A stretch of 64,000 nt of DNA from Pseudomonas siliginis (GTDB lineage Bacteria > Pseudomonadota > Gammaproteobacteria > Pseudomonadales > Pseudomonadaceae): the NCBI RefSeq assembly GCF_019145195.1, contig NZ_JAHSTW010000001.1, forward strand, positions 310,001-374,000, written 5' to 3'. Positions 17,863 through 27,346 of the stretch are shown here, piece after piece. Below the pieces are notes generated by a model. The model ran no database searches. It saw only the letters and a list, made by a program, of their open reading frames with translations, and had not been told where the DNA came from. Position numbers and translations under genes: made by a program. Every line of letters begins with the position of its first letter. Within the stretch, counting starts at the first letter, position 1.

Positions 17863-20800
17863 GATCCTGGCGTCCGGCGCAAGCGGCAGCCTGAAGCAGA
17901 TCCGCGCGCCCTCTTCGCTGTCTTCCACGCGCAACGTCCCGCCATGGGCGCCTATTACCGTTCGGCAAATCGCCAGGCCCATGCCCATGCCGCTGCCCTT
18001 GGTGGTGAAGAACGCATCGAAAATTTCTTCACGCTGATGCTCGGCGATCCCCGGCCCGTTGTCTTGAAAAGCCACGCAGACCTGCCCATCGGACAGCGTC
18101 GACTCAATCACCAGGCGCCCGTCAGTCACGCCCTGCCCAGCCATTGCTTCCAGCGCGTTGACGATCAGGTTGTAGATCACCTGCTGGATCTGCACCCGAT
18201 CCCCCAGTACCGGGTCAGCAGCGTTGAGTTGCGTGTGCAAGCTCACCCCGCGATTGTGCACATCGCTGGCCGTCAGCTGCACGACCTCACCGATCAACGC
18301 GTCAATCGACACCGGCAATCGTTGCAACGGCGCCTGCCGGGCCAGGGCGCGCAAAGCCTGGACGATCTCGGTGGCACGGGCGCTGTCGGAGCGGATGTCT
18401 TCCAGTCCCTGAATAGCCTCGCCGAGATCAGGCGTGTCGCGCTTGAGCCAGCGCAGACTGGCCGAGGCGTTCGATGAAATGCCCAGCAGCGGCTGGCTGA
18501 TTTCGTGGGCGATCGAGGCCGACAGTTCGCCCATCATTTTCAGGTGCGAGTTGCGCGCCAGTTCCGCCCGCGAGCTGCGCAAATCGGCTTCCATCTGCGC
18601 GCGCAAGCGGTTGTCTTCGACCAGCTGCGCGTAGAGCCGTGCGGTCTGCAGCGACACCGCTGCCTGCGAGGCGAGAATTTCCAGCATGGTCAGGCGTTCG
18701 GCGCTGAACAGTTTCGGTACCAGGCTGTTTTCCAGATACACCAGACCGATCAGCGCGCCTTGCTTGAGCAACGGCAGGCACATCAGCGAGCGCGTCTGCC
18801 GCTCGCGCAAGTCGGCGCTGTAGGCTTGCGGGCAGTCGGCGCGGGCATCGTCGAGCACCAGCGGCGTGCGCGTGCGCATGGTCGAATTGAGCACTGAAAC
18901 CGGCGCGATCTGCTCCAGCGAGCGATCGTTGTCCTGACTGACCCGCACGTTGCCCGCCTCGATATGCGCGGCAGCGGCCAATTGCAACTCACCCTCGGCG
19001 ACCAACAGCAGCGCGCCGCGGTCGGCACCGGCCTGAATCATCAAGTGATTCATCAAGGTCTCCACCAGCCGATCGAGCAACACCTCTTGCGAGACTGCGC
19101 GTGCCGCTTCAATGCCGACTTCCAGGTCAAGGCGCCCCCGCGTCACCGGCGTTCCCGCTTCCAGGGAATGCTCGTGGGCGAGAAACGGATACTGCGCTTC
19201 GAGCTGGCGCGCCTTGGCTTCAGCGCCCCACAGCACATAGCAGTCGCGCGCAACACGCAGGTGATGATGCGTGCCGGAGACCAGGCCGTTGGCCAGGCAG
19301 ACCTCGGCCAGTTGTTCATGTGCCAGTGCTTGCTCATGGATAAACCCGGCAGCGGCCGCCGCGATTTGCGCTTGGTCGAAGCAGCGAATGGCGGCCAGCC
19401 CTTCGCCGCGCACGCGGGCCATCGCGCCTTCGATCAGCAGCAGTTTGTTGCTGAAGGTCGAAGGATTGAGCTCGACCCATGGCAGAAAACGCTGCCGTTG
19501 CTGCTCCAGTTTCTGCAGTTTTTCGGCAACAGAGCCCGGCGCCTCGGGACTGGCCAGTGCCAAGCTGTAGAACAGGTAGTAATGCGCCAGATCAATGTGC
19601 GCCGGCAGCGACCAGGTCAACGCCTCGGCGTCTTCGAAACGGCGCAACGCGTAACGCACTTCACCGAAATAGAACGCCGACATGCCCGAATACAACCACA
19701 TCCACAACAGCGTCGGCTGTGAAACGCGGTCGCGATGCAGCGGGCCGAAGCGGTCATGTTCCAGAGCCTCCAGCATTGCGATCGAACGAGGCTCAGGCCC
19801 ATTGCGCAAATCGCTGGCAAACGCCTGTTGCGCCAGCAGAATGCGCTCGATGTCGATGTAGTGAAACTGCCGCACCCAACTCAGGCCGACGTCCAGCTCG
19901 TTCAACACGTTTGGCAGCGGCTCGCCCATGAACAGCAGATCGGAGCCGATGTGGTTGCAGGCGTAACACGACATGCCCAGATCGCCGCCGGCCTGACCGC
20001 ACTCAAACGCGGCGAAAGCCTTCTGCCGCGCGTAAGCCATCGGCCGGGTCCACGCGCTGACCTGATCCAGCGCCACCAGCGTGCCGGTGCGCCCCGCCTC
20101 ATAGCCGTGCAGATCAGTCAGTTCCAGCGCCAGTTCGGCGAAAGCAACACCGTCCAGATATTCGCCATAACGGTCGGCGATCATCACGCCGTACCAGGCG
20201 AAACCGTAGCCGCTGCTCGGCGAGGTGCCATGGAGCAAAGTCAGTTCGACCATCTTCGCCAAGTGCAGAAAAGCAATGTCGTCCTGCACGAAGAACGAGG
20301 CGATCAGCGTGCTCAGCAGCTCCATGGCCACTTCGATTCGCGGCTCGTTGGCTTTGGGCAACGCCGTCAACTCAGCGATCAATCGCGCACCGACCAATTG
20401 CCGAACCCGCTCAAACGCCTCGCCGAGTTGCGCCCTCGATGGGTGTCGCTGCAGGTCGATGTCGAGCAACGCAAGACCGGCCAGCGCTTCGCCGATCGCG
20501 CCGTGGTAATCGGAATGCAAGGTGCGCAGGCTGGCGCGCAGGCGGTAGGTTTTCGCCCGGTCCAGCACGGTGGCAGCGTGTTCCAGACAGTCGTCGAGAC
20601 GCTGTTGCGCGCCGGGCAGATCCGCCAGCAACATCGCGCAGTCGGCTGCCAGCCAGCGCGCCGCGAAGGCTTGCGGGTAGAGCTGCGTCCAGCCGTTGTC
20701 GCCGAGTAACACCTCGGCGCTGCGCAGATAATCCACGGCCTGCTCGACAGCGGCGCTATCGCGGGCGCGCTCGGCAGCTTCGAGCAATAACTGGATGAAT

Positions 20801-23100
20801 TCAGCGCGTCGAGGCGCTTGCAGCGCATTGCCGGCGCTGCGCTGAATCTGACTGGCGATGTCGAAGACCCACGCCTGCCGCTGCTCGCCGCATTGATCGA
20901 GCATGGCGGCTGCGATGCGCGCATGCTCAGCCGAACGCCCGGCCGGCGCGGTCAGCGCAGCGGCGGCTTCCAACACTCGATCGTGGGGAAACACCAGTTG
21001 GCCAGGCTCGCGCAGGAGAAATCCGGCGCTGACCAGGTAATCCACGTCACGCAGCAATTGCGCCGGATCGTCCCCCAGCAAATCGCCCAACAGCGTTTCG
21101 TCACAGCGGCCACCGACGTAACCCGCGGTGCGCAACACTTCACGGGCACTGGCCGGCAGACGCTGCAAGCGTTGCACCATCAATTCGGCCACGTTGTCGG
21201 CGTAGCGATAGCCGTTCACTTCGGAGTGATTCCACACCCAGCGCCGCGTCGTCGCGTCGAAACGCAGCAGACGCTCGTCCACTAGAGCACGCGCGACCTG
21301 GCTGACGAACAACGGATTGCCGGCGGTTTTGAAGTGCACGACACGGGCCAGCGCCTCAAGGTTGTCGACGTCAGCATCGAGTTCGACCGCCATCAGTTGC
21401 GCAACGGCCTGCACCGACAGCGGCCCTAGTCGAAGGTCACTGACTGGCAGCGCGGGTGCTCTGCGCATCTCATCGAGCCAGCCGCCCGGATGCTCCGTCA
21501 ACTCGCCCTCGCGATACGCCAGAACCAGCAGCAGATGCCGCGTCGGTCGGGGGATAAAGGCTTTGAGAAACGCCTGCGTCGAGTCGTCAGCCCACTGCAA
21601 GTCGTCGATAAACAGCAGCAGCGGATGCCCCGGTTGCGCAAAGACTTCGAGCACATCGAGCAGCGCCCGATTGACCCGGTCGAGGGCGTGGCGCGCCGGC
21701 ATGTTCGGCAGTTCGGCGGTCGCGCCAATCAGCAGTTCGGCTTCCGGCGCCAGGTCCAGCAGCAAGCGGCCACGGCCCTTGAGGGTTTCGCGCAGTTGCT
21801 CGGCCAAGGCCTGCAAGGCCAGCGTGGGCTTGGTCAACACTTGGCTGATCAGAGACTGAAAAATCTGCGCCAGCGGCGCGAAGGGCCGGTCATTGTTCAG
21901 CAGTTCGATCTTGCCGCTGGCCCAATAACCGGGTGCCTGGCTACGCAGGACTTGCTGGATCAGCGTCGACTTCCCCGCTCCCGGTGCGCCGGCAACCAGC
22001 AGCACGCGAGCGATGCCGTCGCTGCGCACGCGCTGGATCTGTTCAAGCAGTTGCTGACGTTCGTTATCACGACCAAACAGCACATCGCCGCGCGTGGCCG
22101 TTGCGCGAGCATCGAATGCACCGAGGCGGAACGCTTCGATCTGGCCTTTTTTCTGCCATTGGCGCAGGCACCAGGTCAGATCGGCGGCCAGCGATTCAAT
22201 GCTTTGATAGCGCGCGTCCGGCTCCTTGGCCAGGCCTTTGAGCAGCACATGGCAAATGCCTTGCGGCAGGTCGGGTTGGTATTGCCCTGGCGACACAGGC
22301 TGGACGGCGGCGTGCACATGCAACCATTGCGAGGCGTCGCGAGCGATCAGCGGCGGGCGCCCGGTCAGCGCCTCGTAGATGATTGCCGACAGCGCATAGA
22401 CGTCGCTGCGCTCCTCGGAATCGACGCCGTCGTGCTGCAGCTGTTCCGGCGCCAGATAAGGCCAGTGTTCCAAGCTCGGCAGTTCAGTCGCCGGCGTTTC
22501 CTGCGCGTGGGTGTGGAAGCCCATCAGCCTGACGCTGTCGTCAGCATCGACCAGCAGATGCCAAGGCAATAAAGAACACTGTGGGAGCGAGCCTGCTCGC
22601 GAAAGCGGTGGGTCAGTCAAGGGTGATGTCGGCTGGAATGACGCTTTCGCGAGCAGGCTCGCTCCCACAGGGTTTTGCGGTGTTTCCGGATGGCGAGAGT
22701 GGACCAGCGCATTGGCAGCGGCGACGGCGATATTCAGCACCCGTCCGAGTGGTAAGCCGGCGGCGTCGATCAGTCCAGCCAGCGGCGCGCCCCATTGCGG
22801 GTAGACCAACACCGGCCCGTCCGCCGAGCGAATCAGCGCGAGCGGGTTGAGCGCCCACTGCGAAGGCAACTGCAAATGGAAATCGCGCTCCAGCCGCTGG
22901 CACAGCGCCGGACGCTGGATCGGCGCACGCACGGCGAAACAGCTCTGGCCCGAGTGGCTGTCTTGAAGGCTGAACCAGGTCAGTTCATGGTCACGGCGCA
23001 GCAGACTGAACCGACAGTTCTCCAGCCATGCTTCATCGAGCATCGGCGCATCGGCCGCGCGGGAAATTGCAGATGAAGATGGCTGGCCGGGCATACGCAT
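17845..23100 (-). CDS. Giant multidomain sensor: kinase-like / AAA ATPase / GAF / histidine kinase
   Basis: A 1751-residue protein. A Ser/Thr kinase-like domain (about 60-325) is followed by an AAA ATPase with Walker A GAPGAGKST near 375 and LLLFIDDLQWADD, a long helical TPR-like region (about 640-1270), a GAF domain (about 1345-1480), then HisKA (His in SIAHEISQP near 1530) and HATPase (GSGMGMGLAICR near 1710). Members of this 'trifunctional' family are cytosolic sensors. The kinase-like part lacks a recognisable HxDxxPxN catalytic loop; a REPIN is translated at about residues 144-174, just where it should be, so it is probably a pseudokinase. The histidine kinase end looks intact. Two response regulators lie divergently. 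The last residues SPSP and the stop come from an intergenic repeat. The start is uncertain (23100, 23094 or 23043). Confidence 0.85.
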   Translation of the reverse strand: MRMPGQPSSSAISRAADAPMLDEAWLENCRFSLLRRDHELTWFSLQDSHSGQSCFAVRAPIQRPALCQRLERDFHLQLPSQWALNPLALIRSADGPVLVYPQWGAPLAGLIDAAGLPLGRVLNIAVAAANALVHSRHPETPQNPVGASLLAKASFQPTSPLTDPPLSRAGSLPQCSLLPWHLLVDADDSVRLMGFHTHAQETPATELPSLEHWPYLAPEQLQHDGVDSEERSDVYALSAIIYEALTGRPPLIARDASQWLHVHAAVQPVSPGQYQPDLPQGICHVLLKGLAKEPDARYQSIESLAADLTWCLRQWQKKGQIEAFRLGAFDARATATRGDVLFGRDNERQQLLEQIQRVRSDGIARVLLVAGAPGAGKSTLIQQVLRSQAPGYWASGKIELLNNDRPFAPLAQIFQSLISQVLTKPTLALQALAEQLRETLKGRGRLLLDLAPEAELLIGATAELPNMPARHALDRVNRALLDVLEVFAQPGHPLLLFIDDLQWADDSTQAFLKAFIPRPTRHLLLVLAYREGELTEHPGGWLDEMRRAPALPVSDLRLGPLSVQAVAQLMAVELDADVDNLEALARVVHFKTAGNPLFVSQVARALVDERLLRFDATTRRWVWNHSEVNGYRYADNVAELMVQRLQRLPASAREVLRTAGYVGGRCDETLLGDLLGDDPAQLLRDVDYLVSAGFLLREPGQLVFPHDRVLEAAAALTAPAGRSAEHARIAAAMLDQCGEQRQAWVFDIASQIQRSAGNALQAPRRAEFIQLLLEAAERARDSAAVEQAVDYLRSAEVLLGDNGWTQLYPQAFAARWLAADCAMLLADLPGAQQRLDDCLEHAATVLDRAKTYRLRASLRTLHSDYHGAIGEALAGLALLDIDLQRHPSRAQLGEAFERVRQLVGARLIAELTALPKANEPRIEVAMELLSTLIASFFVQDDIAFLHLAKMVELTLLHGTSPSSGYGFAWYGVMIADRYGEYLDGVAFAELALELTDLHGYEAGRTGTLVALDQVSAWTRPMAYARQKAFAAFECGQAGGDLGMSCYACNHIGSDLLFMGEPLPNVLNELDVGLSWVRQFHYIDIERILLAQQAFASDLRNGPEPRSIAMLEALEHDRFGPLHRDRVSQPTLLWMWLYSGMSAFYFGEVRYALRRFEDAEALTWSLPAHIDLAHYYLFYSLALASPEAPGSVAEKLQKLEQQRQRFLPWVELNPSTFSNKLLLIEGAMARVRGEGLAAIRCFDQAQIAAAAAGFIHEQALAHEQLAEVCLANGLVSGTHHHLRVARDCYVLWGAEAKARQLEAQYPFLAHEHSLEAGTPVTRGRLDLEVGIEAARAVSQEVLLDRLVETLMNHLMIQAGADRGALLLVAEGELQLAAAAHIEAGNVRVSQDNDRSLEQIAPVSVLNSTMRTRTPLVLDDARADCPQAYSADLRERQTRSLMCLPLLKQGALIGLVYLENSLVPKLFSAERLTMLEILASQAAVSLQTARLYAQLVEDNRLRAQMEADLRSSRAELARNSHLKMMGELSASIAHEISQPLLGISSNASASLRWLKRDTPDLGEAIQGLEDIRSDSARATEIVQALRALARQAPLQRLPVSIDALIGEVVQLTASDVHNRGVSLHTQLNAADPVLGDRVQIQQVIYNLIVNALEAMAGQGVTDGRLVIESTLSDGQVCVAFQDNGPGIAEHQREEIFDAFFTTKGSGMGMGLAICRTVIGAHGGTLRVEDSEEGARICFRLPLAPDARIKSPSP
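22580..22670. repeat. REPIN inside a coding sequence
   Basis: A complete REP doublet, the same type as at 5931, lies within the kinase-like domain of the large sensor gene. It keeps the frame open and is translated on the - strand as about 30 residues including VGASLLAKA and SRAGSLPQ. REPINs are normally intergenic. Confidence 0.95.
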
Positions 23101-23356
23101 TCACCGCTGGAAATGGGATTCAGGCTGGTGGCGAAGTATACCCAGCGTTTTTTTGCCAGAGGGCCAGCCGCTGCGCTGATGTCCGTCTGCAGCCTCAAGA
23201 TGGCCGTCCAGAGCCTTGCGCGGCTGTTTCTTGCGCTATAGAAGCCCACGTCTTATCCCTCGGGATAATTGCTTTATGCCAGGCCGTCCCCTAGCGTACG
23301 AACCTGATAACCCGGCGCCCGCTCCCTGTCCTTCTCACCGCAACGCAGAGGCCCGC

Positions 23357-24346
23357 ATGATCCGACTCGGCCAAGCCACGATTTCTTTGGAACGGCGCGA
23401 AGCCTTTCTCGATGGCCGGCCCTTGCGCATGGGCGGGCGGGCGTTCGAAATACTTTCGGTACTGATGCAGGCCGATGGGCGCATCGTCAGCAAGGACGAG
23501 CTGATCAATCAGGTGTGGCCGGACATCGTCGTCGAAGAGAACAATCTGCAAGTGCAGATTTCCTCGCTGCGCAAACTGCTCGGGGAAAAAGAAATCATCC
23601 AGACGGTTGCCCGTCGAGGTTACCGATTATTGAAAGACCGCGAACCCAAACTGCCCGTGTTCAACGCGCTGGCCTCGGCGCCGATGGTGGCGCAGCCGCC
23701 GTTGGTCGATATGCAATCGGTGCCGGTGTTCATCGTTGACGATGAGGCCTGCGTGCGCAGCGCATTGAGCCGCTTGTTGCGCGCCGAAGGCATCGAGCAC
23801 CGGATTTTCCAGTCCGCCGAAGAACTGCTCGAGGCCGACATCGCCAATGGCCCGGCGTGCCTGTTGCTCGACGTCAGCCTGCCCGAAACCACAGGCCTGC
23901 AATTGCAGGCGGCGCTGAACGAGCGCGGCTTGCCGTGGCCGGTGATCTTCATGACCGGCCACGGCACGATTCCGATGTCGGTGCAGGCGATGAAGGCCGG
24001 CGCGGTGGAGTTTCTGACCAAGCCATTCAATGACGATGAACTGCTCGGCATTCTGCGCAGCACCCGTCAACACGCCGCGACTGCGTTCAATCAATGGCAA
24101 CGGGTTCAGCACGTGCGGCAATTGGCGGCGCAGCTGACACCGCGTGAGCGCGAGGTGCTGCCGCTGATTGTCGGCGGTCTGTCGAACAAGCAGATCGCCA
24201 ACCAATTGGGCACCAGTGAAGTGACCGCCAAGGTTCATCGCAAACACATCATGGCGAAGATGCAGACCCGCTCGCTGGTCAACCTCGTCGAACTCTACGG
24301 ACTGATCAGCGCTGCGCCTTCGCCTGGCCCATCGAGCCTGTCGTGA
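23357..24346 (+). CDS. Response regulator with OmpR-type winged helix, receiver and LuxR-type HTH
   Basis: A 329-residue protein with three domains in unusual order. A Trans_reg_C winged helix comes first (about 1-95: GRIVSKDELINQVWPDIVVEENN, then VARRGYRLL). The receiver follows (about 121-235; VFIVDDE acidic pocket, phospho-Asp in CLLLDVSLPE, Lys in FLTKPF). A FixJ/LuxR-type HTH ends it (about 260-315; LTPREREVLPLIVGGLSNKQIA). Having two DNA-binding domains around a receiver is rare. ATG 23357 follows AGAGG. It is divergent from the large histidine kinase, its likely partner, and overlaps the next receiver gene by 4 bases (GTGA). Confidence 0.9.
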   Translation: MIRLGQATISLERREAFLDGRPLRMGGRAFEILSVLMQADGRIVSKDELINQVWPDIVVEENNLQVQISSLRKLLGEKEIIQTVARRGYRLLKDREPKLPVFNALASAPMVAQPPLVDMQSVPVFIVDDEACVRSALSRLLRAEGIEHRIFQSAEELLEADIANGPACLLLDVSLPETTGLQLQAALNERGLPWPVIFMTGHGTIPMSVQAMKAGAVEFLTKPFNDDELLGILRSTRQHAATAFNQWQRVQHVRQLAAQLTPREREVLPLIVGGLSNKQIANQLGTSEVTAKVHRKHIMAKMQTRSLVNLVELYGLISAAPSPGPSSLS

Positions 24347-24744
24347 GCGCCCCGGCGGGTCGTCCGACGGCGATCGAGAACCCCCGACCGACGATTGTCT
24401 GCATCGTCGATGACGACGCGTCGGTGCGCAAAAGCCTGTCGAATCTGCTGCGTTCGGTCGGTTATCGCGCGCAGGTTTATGCCAGTGGCGAAGCGTTTCT
24501 CGCCGAAGCCGACTTCGCCGAAATCGCCTGCCTGCTGCTGGATCTGCGCATGCCCGGCCTGTCCGGCATCGACGTGATGCGCCAGCTGTCGCGACAGTTT
24601 CCGGTGATCTGCATGTCCGCCCATTGGGACGAGGCGGCGCTGGCTGAGTCCGGGCATTACCAGGCGTTTGAATGCCTGTGCAAACCCTTCGAAGAAGAGG
24701 TTTTGCTGGCGGCACTCGACAAGGCCCTGCACCGCCAGCACTGA
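24343..24744 (+). CDS. Single-domain response regulator (receiver only)
   Basis: A 133-residue FixJ-type receiver with acidic pocket IVDDDASVRKSL, phospho-Asp in CLLLDLRMPG and Lys in CLCKPFEEE, and no output domain. It starts at a GTG that overlaps the previous stop. The conserved Thr/Ser switch is Ser in VICMSAH. It probably acts as a phosphate sink or adaptor in the phosphorelay with the large hybrid sensor at 17845. Confidence 0.88.
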   Translation: MSAPAGRPTAIENPRPTIVCIVDDDASVRKSLSNLLRSVGYRAQVYASGEAFLAEADFAEIACLLLDLRMPGLSGIDVMRQLSRQFPVICMSAHWDEAALAESGHYQAFECLCKPFEEEVLLAALDKALHRQH

Positions 24745-24749
24745 TCGCT

Positions 24750-25352
24750 TCAGCTGTCCTGCGTGTCTTCTTCCGCAGTTTCGATCGCGGGCAGCGACTC
24801 AGTCATCGAAGCGTGACACACCGCCAGAATCTCATCGGCCAGCGCCGAATCATCCGGGCAGGCGCGCGACAGCATGATCGCCCCGACCGCCCGGGCCAGC
24901 AGGTCGATCATCCGGGTTCGGCCCTCACCTTGCGGTGCATCCGCTGCGGTCGGGTATTTCTCGCCGAGCGTCTGCAACGTGCGCTCGATACCTTCAGCGA
25001 ACGCCGCTTTCACGTCCCCGGACTGCCGCGCCGCATCGCCGCACAGCGCTGCCATGGTGCAACCGGTGGAGCGGCCGTCGCGATGGTCTCGCGACACGTA
25101 CACGTCGATGAAATCCTGCACGCTTATGCTTTCGGCGGCGGCCGTGGACTGCGCCAGGCTGTTGGCCGAGGCTTCGGCCATCAGGTCGGCCTTGGAGCCG
25201 AAGTGTTTGTAGAAACCGCCGTGAGTAAAACCGGCGGCCGCCATCAGGTCAGCCACGCCGACCCCGTCATAACCGCGTTCGCGGAACATCACTGATGCCG
25301 TTTCGACAATGTGCTCGCGATTGGCCTGAGCCTGAGCCTTGGATACGCGCAT
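24750..25352 (-). CDS. TetR-family regulator
   Basis: A 200-residue TetR protein with N-terminal HTH (YDGVGVADLMAAAGFTHGGFYKHFGSK) and a Cys-bearing C-terminal domain (GCTMAALCGDAAR) like regulators of the AcrR/YxaF group. ATG 25352 has GGAGG upstream; the longer frame to 25415 runs through the control region. It is divergent from an SDR/quinone-oxidoreductase pair, which it probably represses through the palindrome at 25378. It ends 6 bases from the receiver gene stop. Confidence 0.88.
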   Translation of the reverse strand: MRVSKAQAQANREHIVETASVMFRERGYDGVGVADLMAAAGFTHGGFYKHFGSKADLMAEASANSLAQSTAAAESISVQDFIDVYVSRDHRDGRSTGCTMAALCGDAARQSGDVKAAFAEGIERTLQTLGEKYPTAADAPQGEGRTRMIDLLARAVGAIMLSRACPDDSALADEILAVCHASMTESLPAIETAEEDTQDS

Positions 25353-25377
25353 GTTGAATACCTCCAGCGCTGAAAAT

Positions 25378-25391
25378 TCATCGGCCGATGA
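25378..25391. promoter_or_regulatory. 14-bp perfect palindrome, likely TetR operator
   Basis: TCATCGGCCGATGA lies 26 bases before the TetR start, in the divergent region with the SDR gene. Perfect symmetry and position suit autorepression and control of the SDR. Confidence 0.6.
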
Positions 25392-25491
25392 TACATAGAT
25401 GTTGGCCATAATCAAAACCGTTGACAGTTTAGATTTGGATCATCATCATAAAGGCCCGCAATCAGTCTTCAACTGACAAAGAGCCCACACC

Positions 25492-26280
25492 ATGACTACT
25501 CGCCCTACTGTTCTGATTACTGGCGCCTCCACCGGCATCGGCGCGGTCTACGCCGCACGTTTCGCCCAACGCGGGCACGATCTGGTGCTGGTCGCCCGTG
25601 ACCAGTCGCGCCTGGACGCCCTTGCTGCCGGTTTGCGCGCTGAACACAACGTCAATGTCGAAGTGCTGCAAGCCGATCTGACCCGACTCAGCGATCTGCA
25701 AACCGTCGAGGCGCGTCTGCGTGACGACGCGCGCATCGGTATCCTCGTCAACAATGCCGGCGCCGCGCAGTCCGGTACCTTCATCGAGCAGAGCACCGAC
25801 AGCGTGGCGCAACTGGTCGCGCTGAACACCACGGCGCTGGTGCGTCTGGCCAGTGCTATCGCCCCGCGTCTGGCCAAGGCTGGCGACGGCGCGATCATCA
25901 ACATTGGCTCGGTGGTGGGCCTGGCGCCGGAGTTCGGCATGTCGGTGTATGGCGCGACCAAGGCGTTCGTACTGTTCCTCTCCCAGGGCCTGAGCCTGGA
26001 ACTGTCGCCACAAGGCGTGTACGTGCAAGCCGTGCTGCCTGCCGCCACCCGCACGGAAATCTGGGACCGCGCCGGTATCGACATCAACACCCTCACCGAC
26101 ATCATGGAAGTCGGCGACATGGTCGACGCCGCGCTGGTCGGCTTCGACCGTCGCGAAGTCGTGACCATCCCGCCGCTGCACGAAGGCGAGCGCTGGGATG
26201 CCCTGCAAGCCGCGCGGCAAGGCCTGTTGGGGCAGATCCGCCAGTCGGCGGTGGCGCAACGTTATCTGACTCAGGCCTGA
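25492..26280 (+). CDS. Short-chain dehydrogenase/reductase
   Basis: A 262-residue NAD(P)-dependent oxidoreductase of the classical SDR family. The cofactor motif is TGASTGIG at residues 11-18, the structural NNAG follows, and the catalytic triad appears as Ser in NIGSVVG and YGATK (Tyr, Lys). The Arg in LVARD suggests NADP. A hairpin follows the gene. It is probably under the divergent TetR protein; substrate unknown. Confidence 0.9.
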   Translation: MTTRPTVLITGASTGIGAVYAARFAQRGHDLVLVARDQSRLDALAAGLRAEHNVNVEVLQADLTRLSDLQTVEARLRDDARIGILVNNAGAAQSGTFIEQSTDSVAQLVALNTTALVRLASAIAPRLAKAGDGAIINIGSVVGLAPEFGMSVYGATKAFVLFLSQGLSLELSPQGVYVQAVLPAATRTEIWDRAGIDINTLTDIMEVGDMVDAALVGFDRREVVTIPPLHEGERWDALQAARQGLLGQIRQSAVAQRYLTQA

Positions 26281-26290
26281 CCTCATCCAG

Positions 26291-26312
26291 ACCCGCCGCC
26301 ATGCCGGCGGGT
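26291..26312. terminator. Hairpin between SDR and quinone oxidoreductase genes
   Basis: ACCCGCCG pairs with CGGCGGGT around a 6-base loop, with only a short T-run after it. It may reduce read-through into the next gene rather than stop it. Confidence 0.4.
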
Positions 26313-26335
26313 TTCTACCGACAAGAGCATCCGCA

Positions 26336-27346
26336 ATGAAGGCATTTTTCATCGAGCGCTACGGCAAGCACAACGGCCGGATTGGCAACCTGCCCGAACC
26401 GCTGGTTGGCGCTCACGACGTGCTGATCGAAGTGCGCGCGAGTAGCGTTAACCCGCTGGATCTGAAGATTCGCAGCGGCGAATTCAAGATGATCCTGCCC
26501 TATCAAATGCCTTTGATATTGGGCAACGATGTCGCCGGTGTGGTGCTCAGCACCGGTGCGGCGGTCAAGCGTTTCAAGCCGGGCGATGAGGTTTATGCGC
26601 GGGCGCCTGAAAACAGGATTGGCACGTTTGCCGAACGCATCGCTGTCGACGAACAAGCGGTCGCGTTGAAACCCGCCAATCTCGTTATGACCGAGGCGGC
26701 TTGCATGCCGCTGGTGGCGTTGACGGCGTGGCAGGCCCTGGTCGAAGTCGCCAACGTGCAAAAAGGCCAGAAGGTGCTGATTCATGCCGGCTCCGGTGGC
26801 GTTGGCACGGTCGCCATTCAACTGGCCAAACACCTCGGCGCTTTTGTTGCAACTACGACCAGCACGGCGAATGTCGCGTGGGTCAAGGCGCTGGGCGCTG
26901 ATGTGGTGATCGATTACAAGCAGCAGGATTTCGCCACTGAGCTGCGCGACTACGACGTGGTGCTCAACAGCCTCGGCGGCGATGTGCTGGAGAAATCGTT
27001 GCAGGTGTTGAAACCGGGCGGGCAACTGATTTCTCTGTCAGGGCCGCCGACTGCGCAGTTCGCTCGGGAGCAGGGTTTGTCGTGGCTGCTGGGGCTGGTC
27101 ATGCGTCTGCTCAGCAGTGGTATTCGGCGCAAGGCGCGCAAGCGTGGGGTGGGTTATTCGTTTCTGTTCATGCGTGCCGATGGCGTTCAGTTGCAAAAAA
27201 TCACTGCGTTGATTGAGGCAGGAGTGATCAAACCGGTGGTTGATCGTACTTTTCCGTTCGATCAGATAGCTGACGCCTTGCACTACGTAGAAAAAGGTCG
27301 GGCCAAGGGCAAGGTTGCCATCACTGTTGATCAGGCTTCGCAATAA
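26336..27346 (+). CDS. NADP-dependent zinc-free medium-chain oxidoreductase (quinone oxidoreductase-like)
   Basis: A 336-residue MDR-family protein with GroES-like N-terminal half and Rossmann half. The cofactor loop is IHAGSGGVGTVAIQLAKHLG (about 155-174), and the zinc-binding Cys/His set of alcohol dehydrogenases is missing. Such enzymes reduce quinones or enals. It stands 55 bases after the SDR gene and may share its TetR control, which would again point to carbonyl or quinone detoxification. Confidence 0.9.
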   Translation: MKAFFIERYGKHNGRIGNLPEPLVGAHDVLIEVRASSVNPLDLKIRSGEFKMILPYQMPLILGNDVAGVVLSTGAAVKRFKPGDEVYARAPENRIGTFAERIAVDEQAVALKPANLVMTEAACMPLVALTAWQALVEVANVQKGQKVLIHAGSGGVGTVAIQLAKHLGAFVATTTSTANVAWVKALGADVVIDYKQQDFATELRDYDVVLNSLGGDVLEKSLQVLKPGGQLISLSGPPTAQFAREQGLSWLLGLVMRLLSSGIRRKARKRGVGYSFLFMRADGVQLQKITALIEAGVIKPVVDRTFPFDQIADALHYVEKGRAKGKVAITVDQASQ

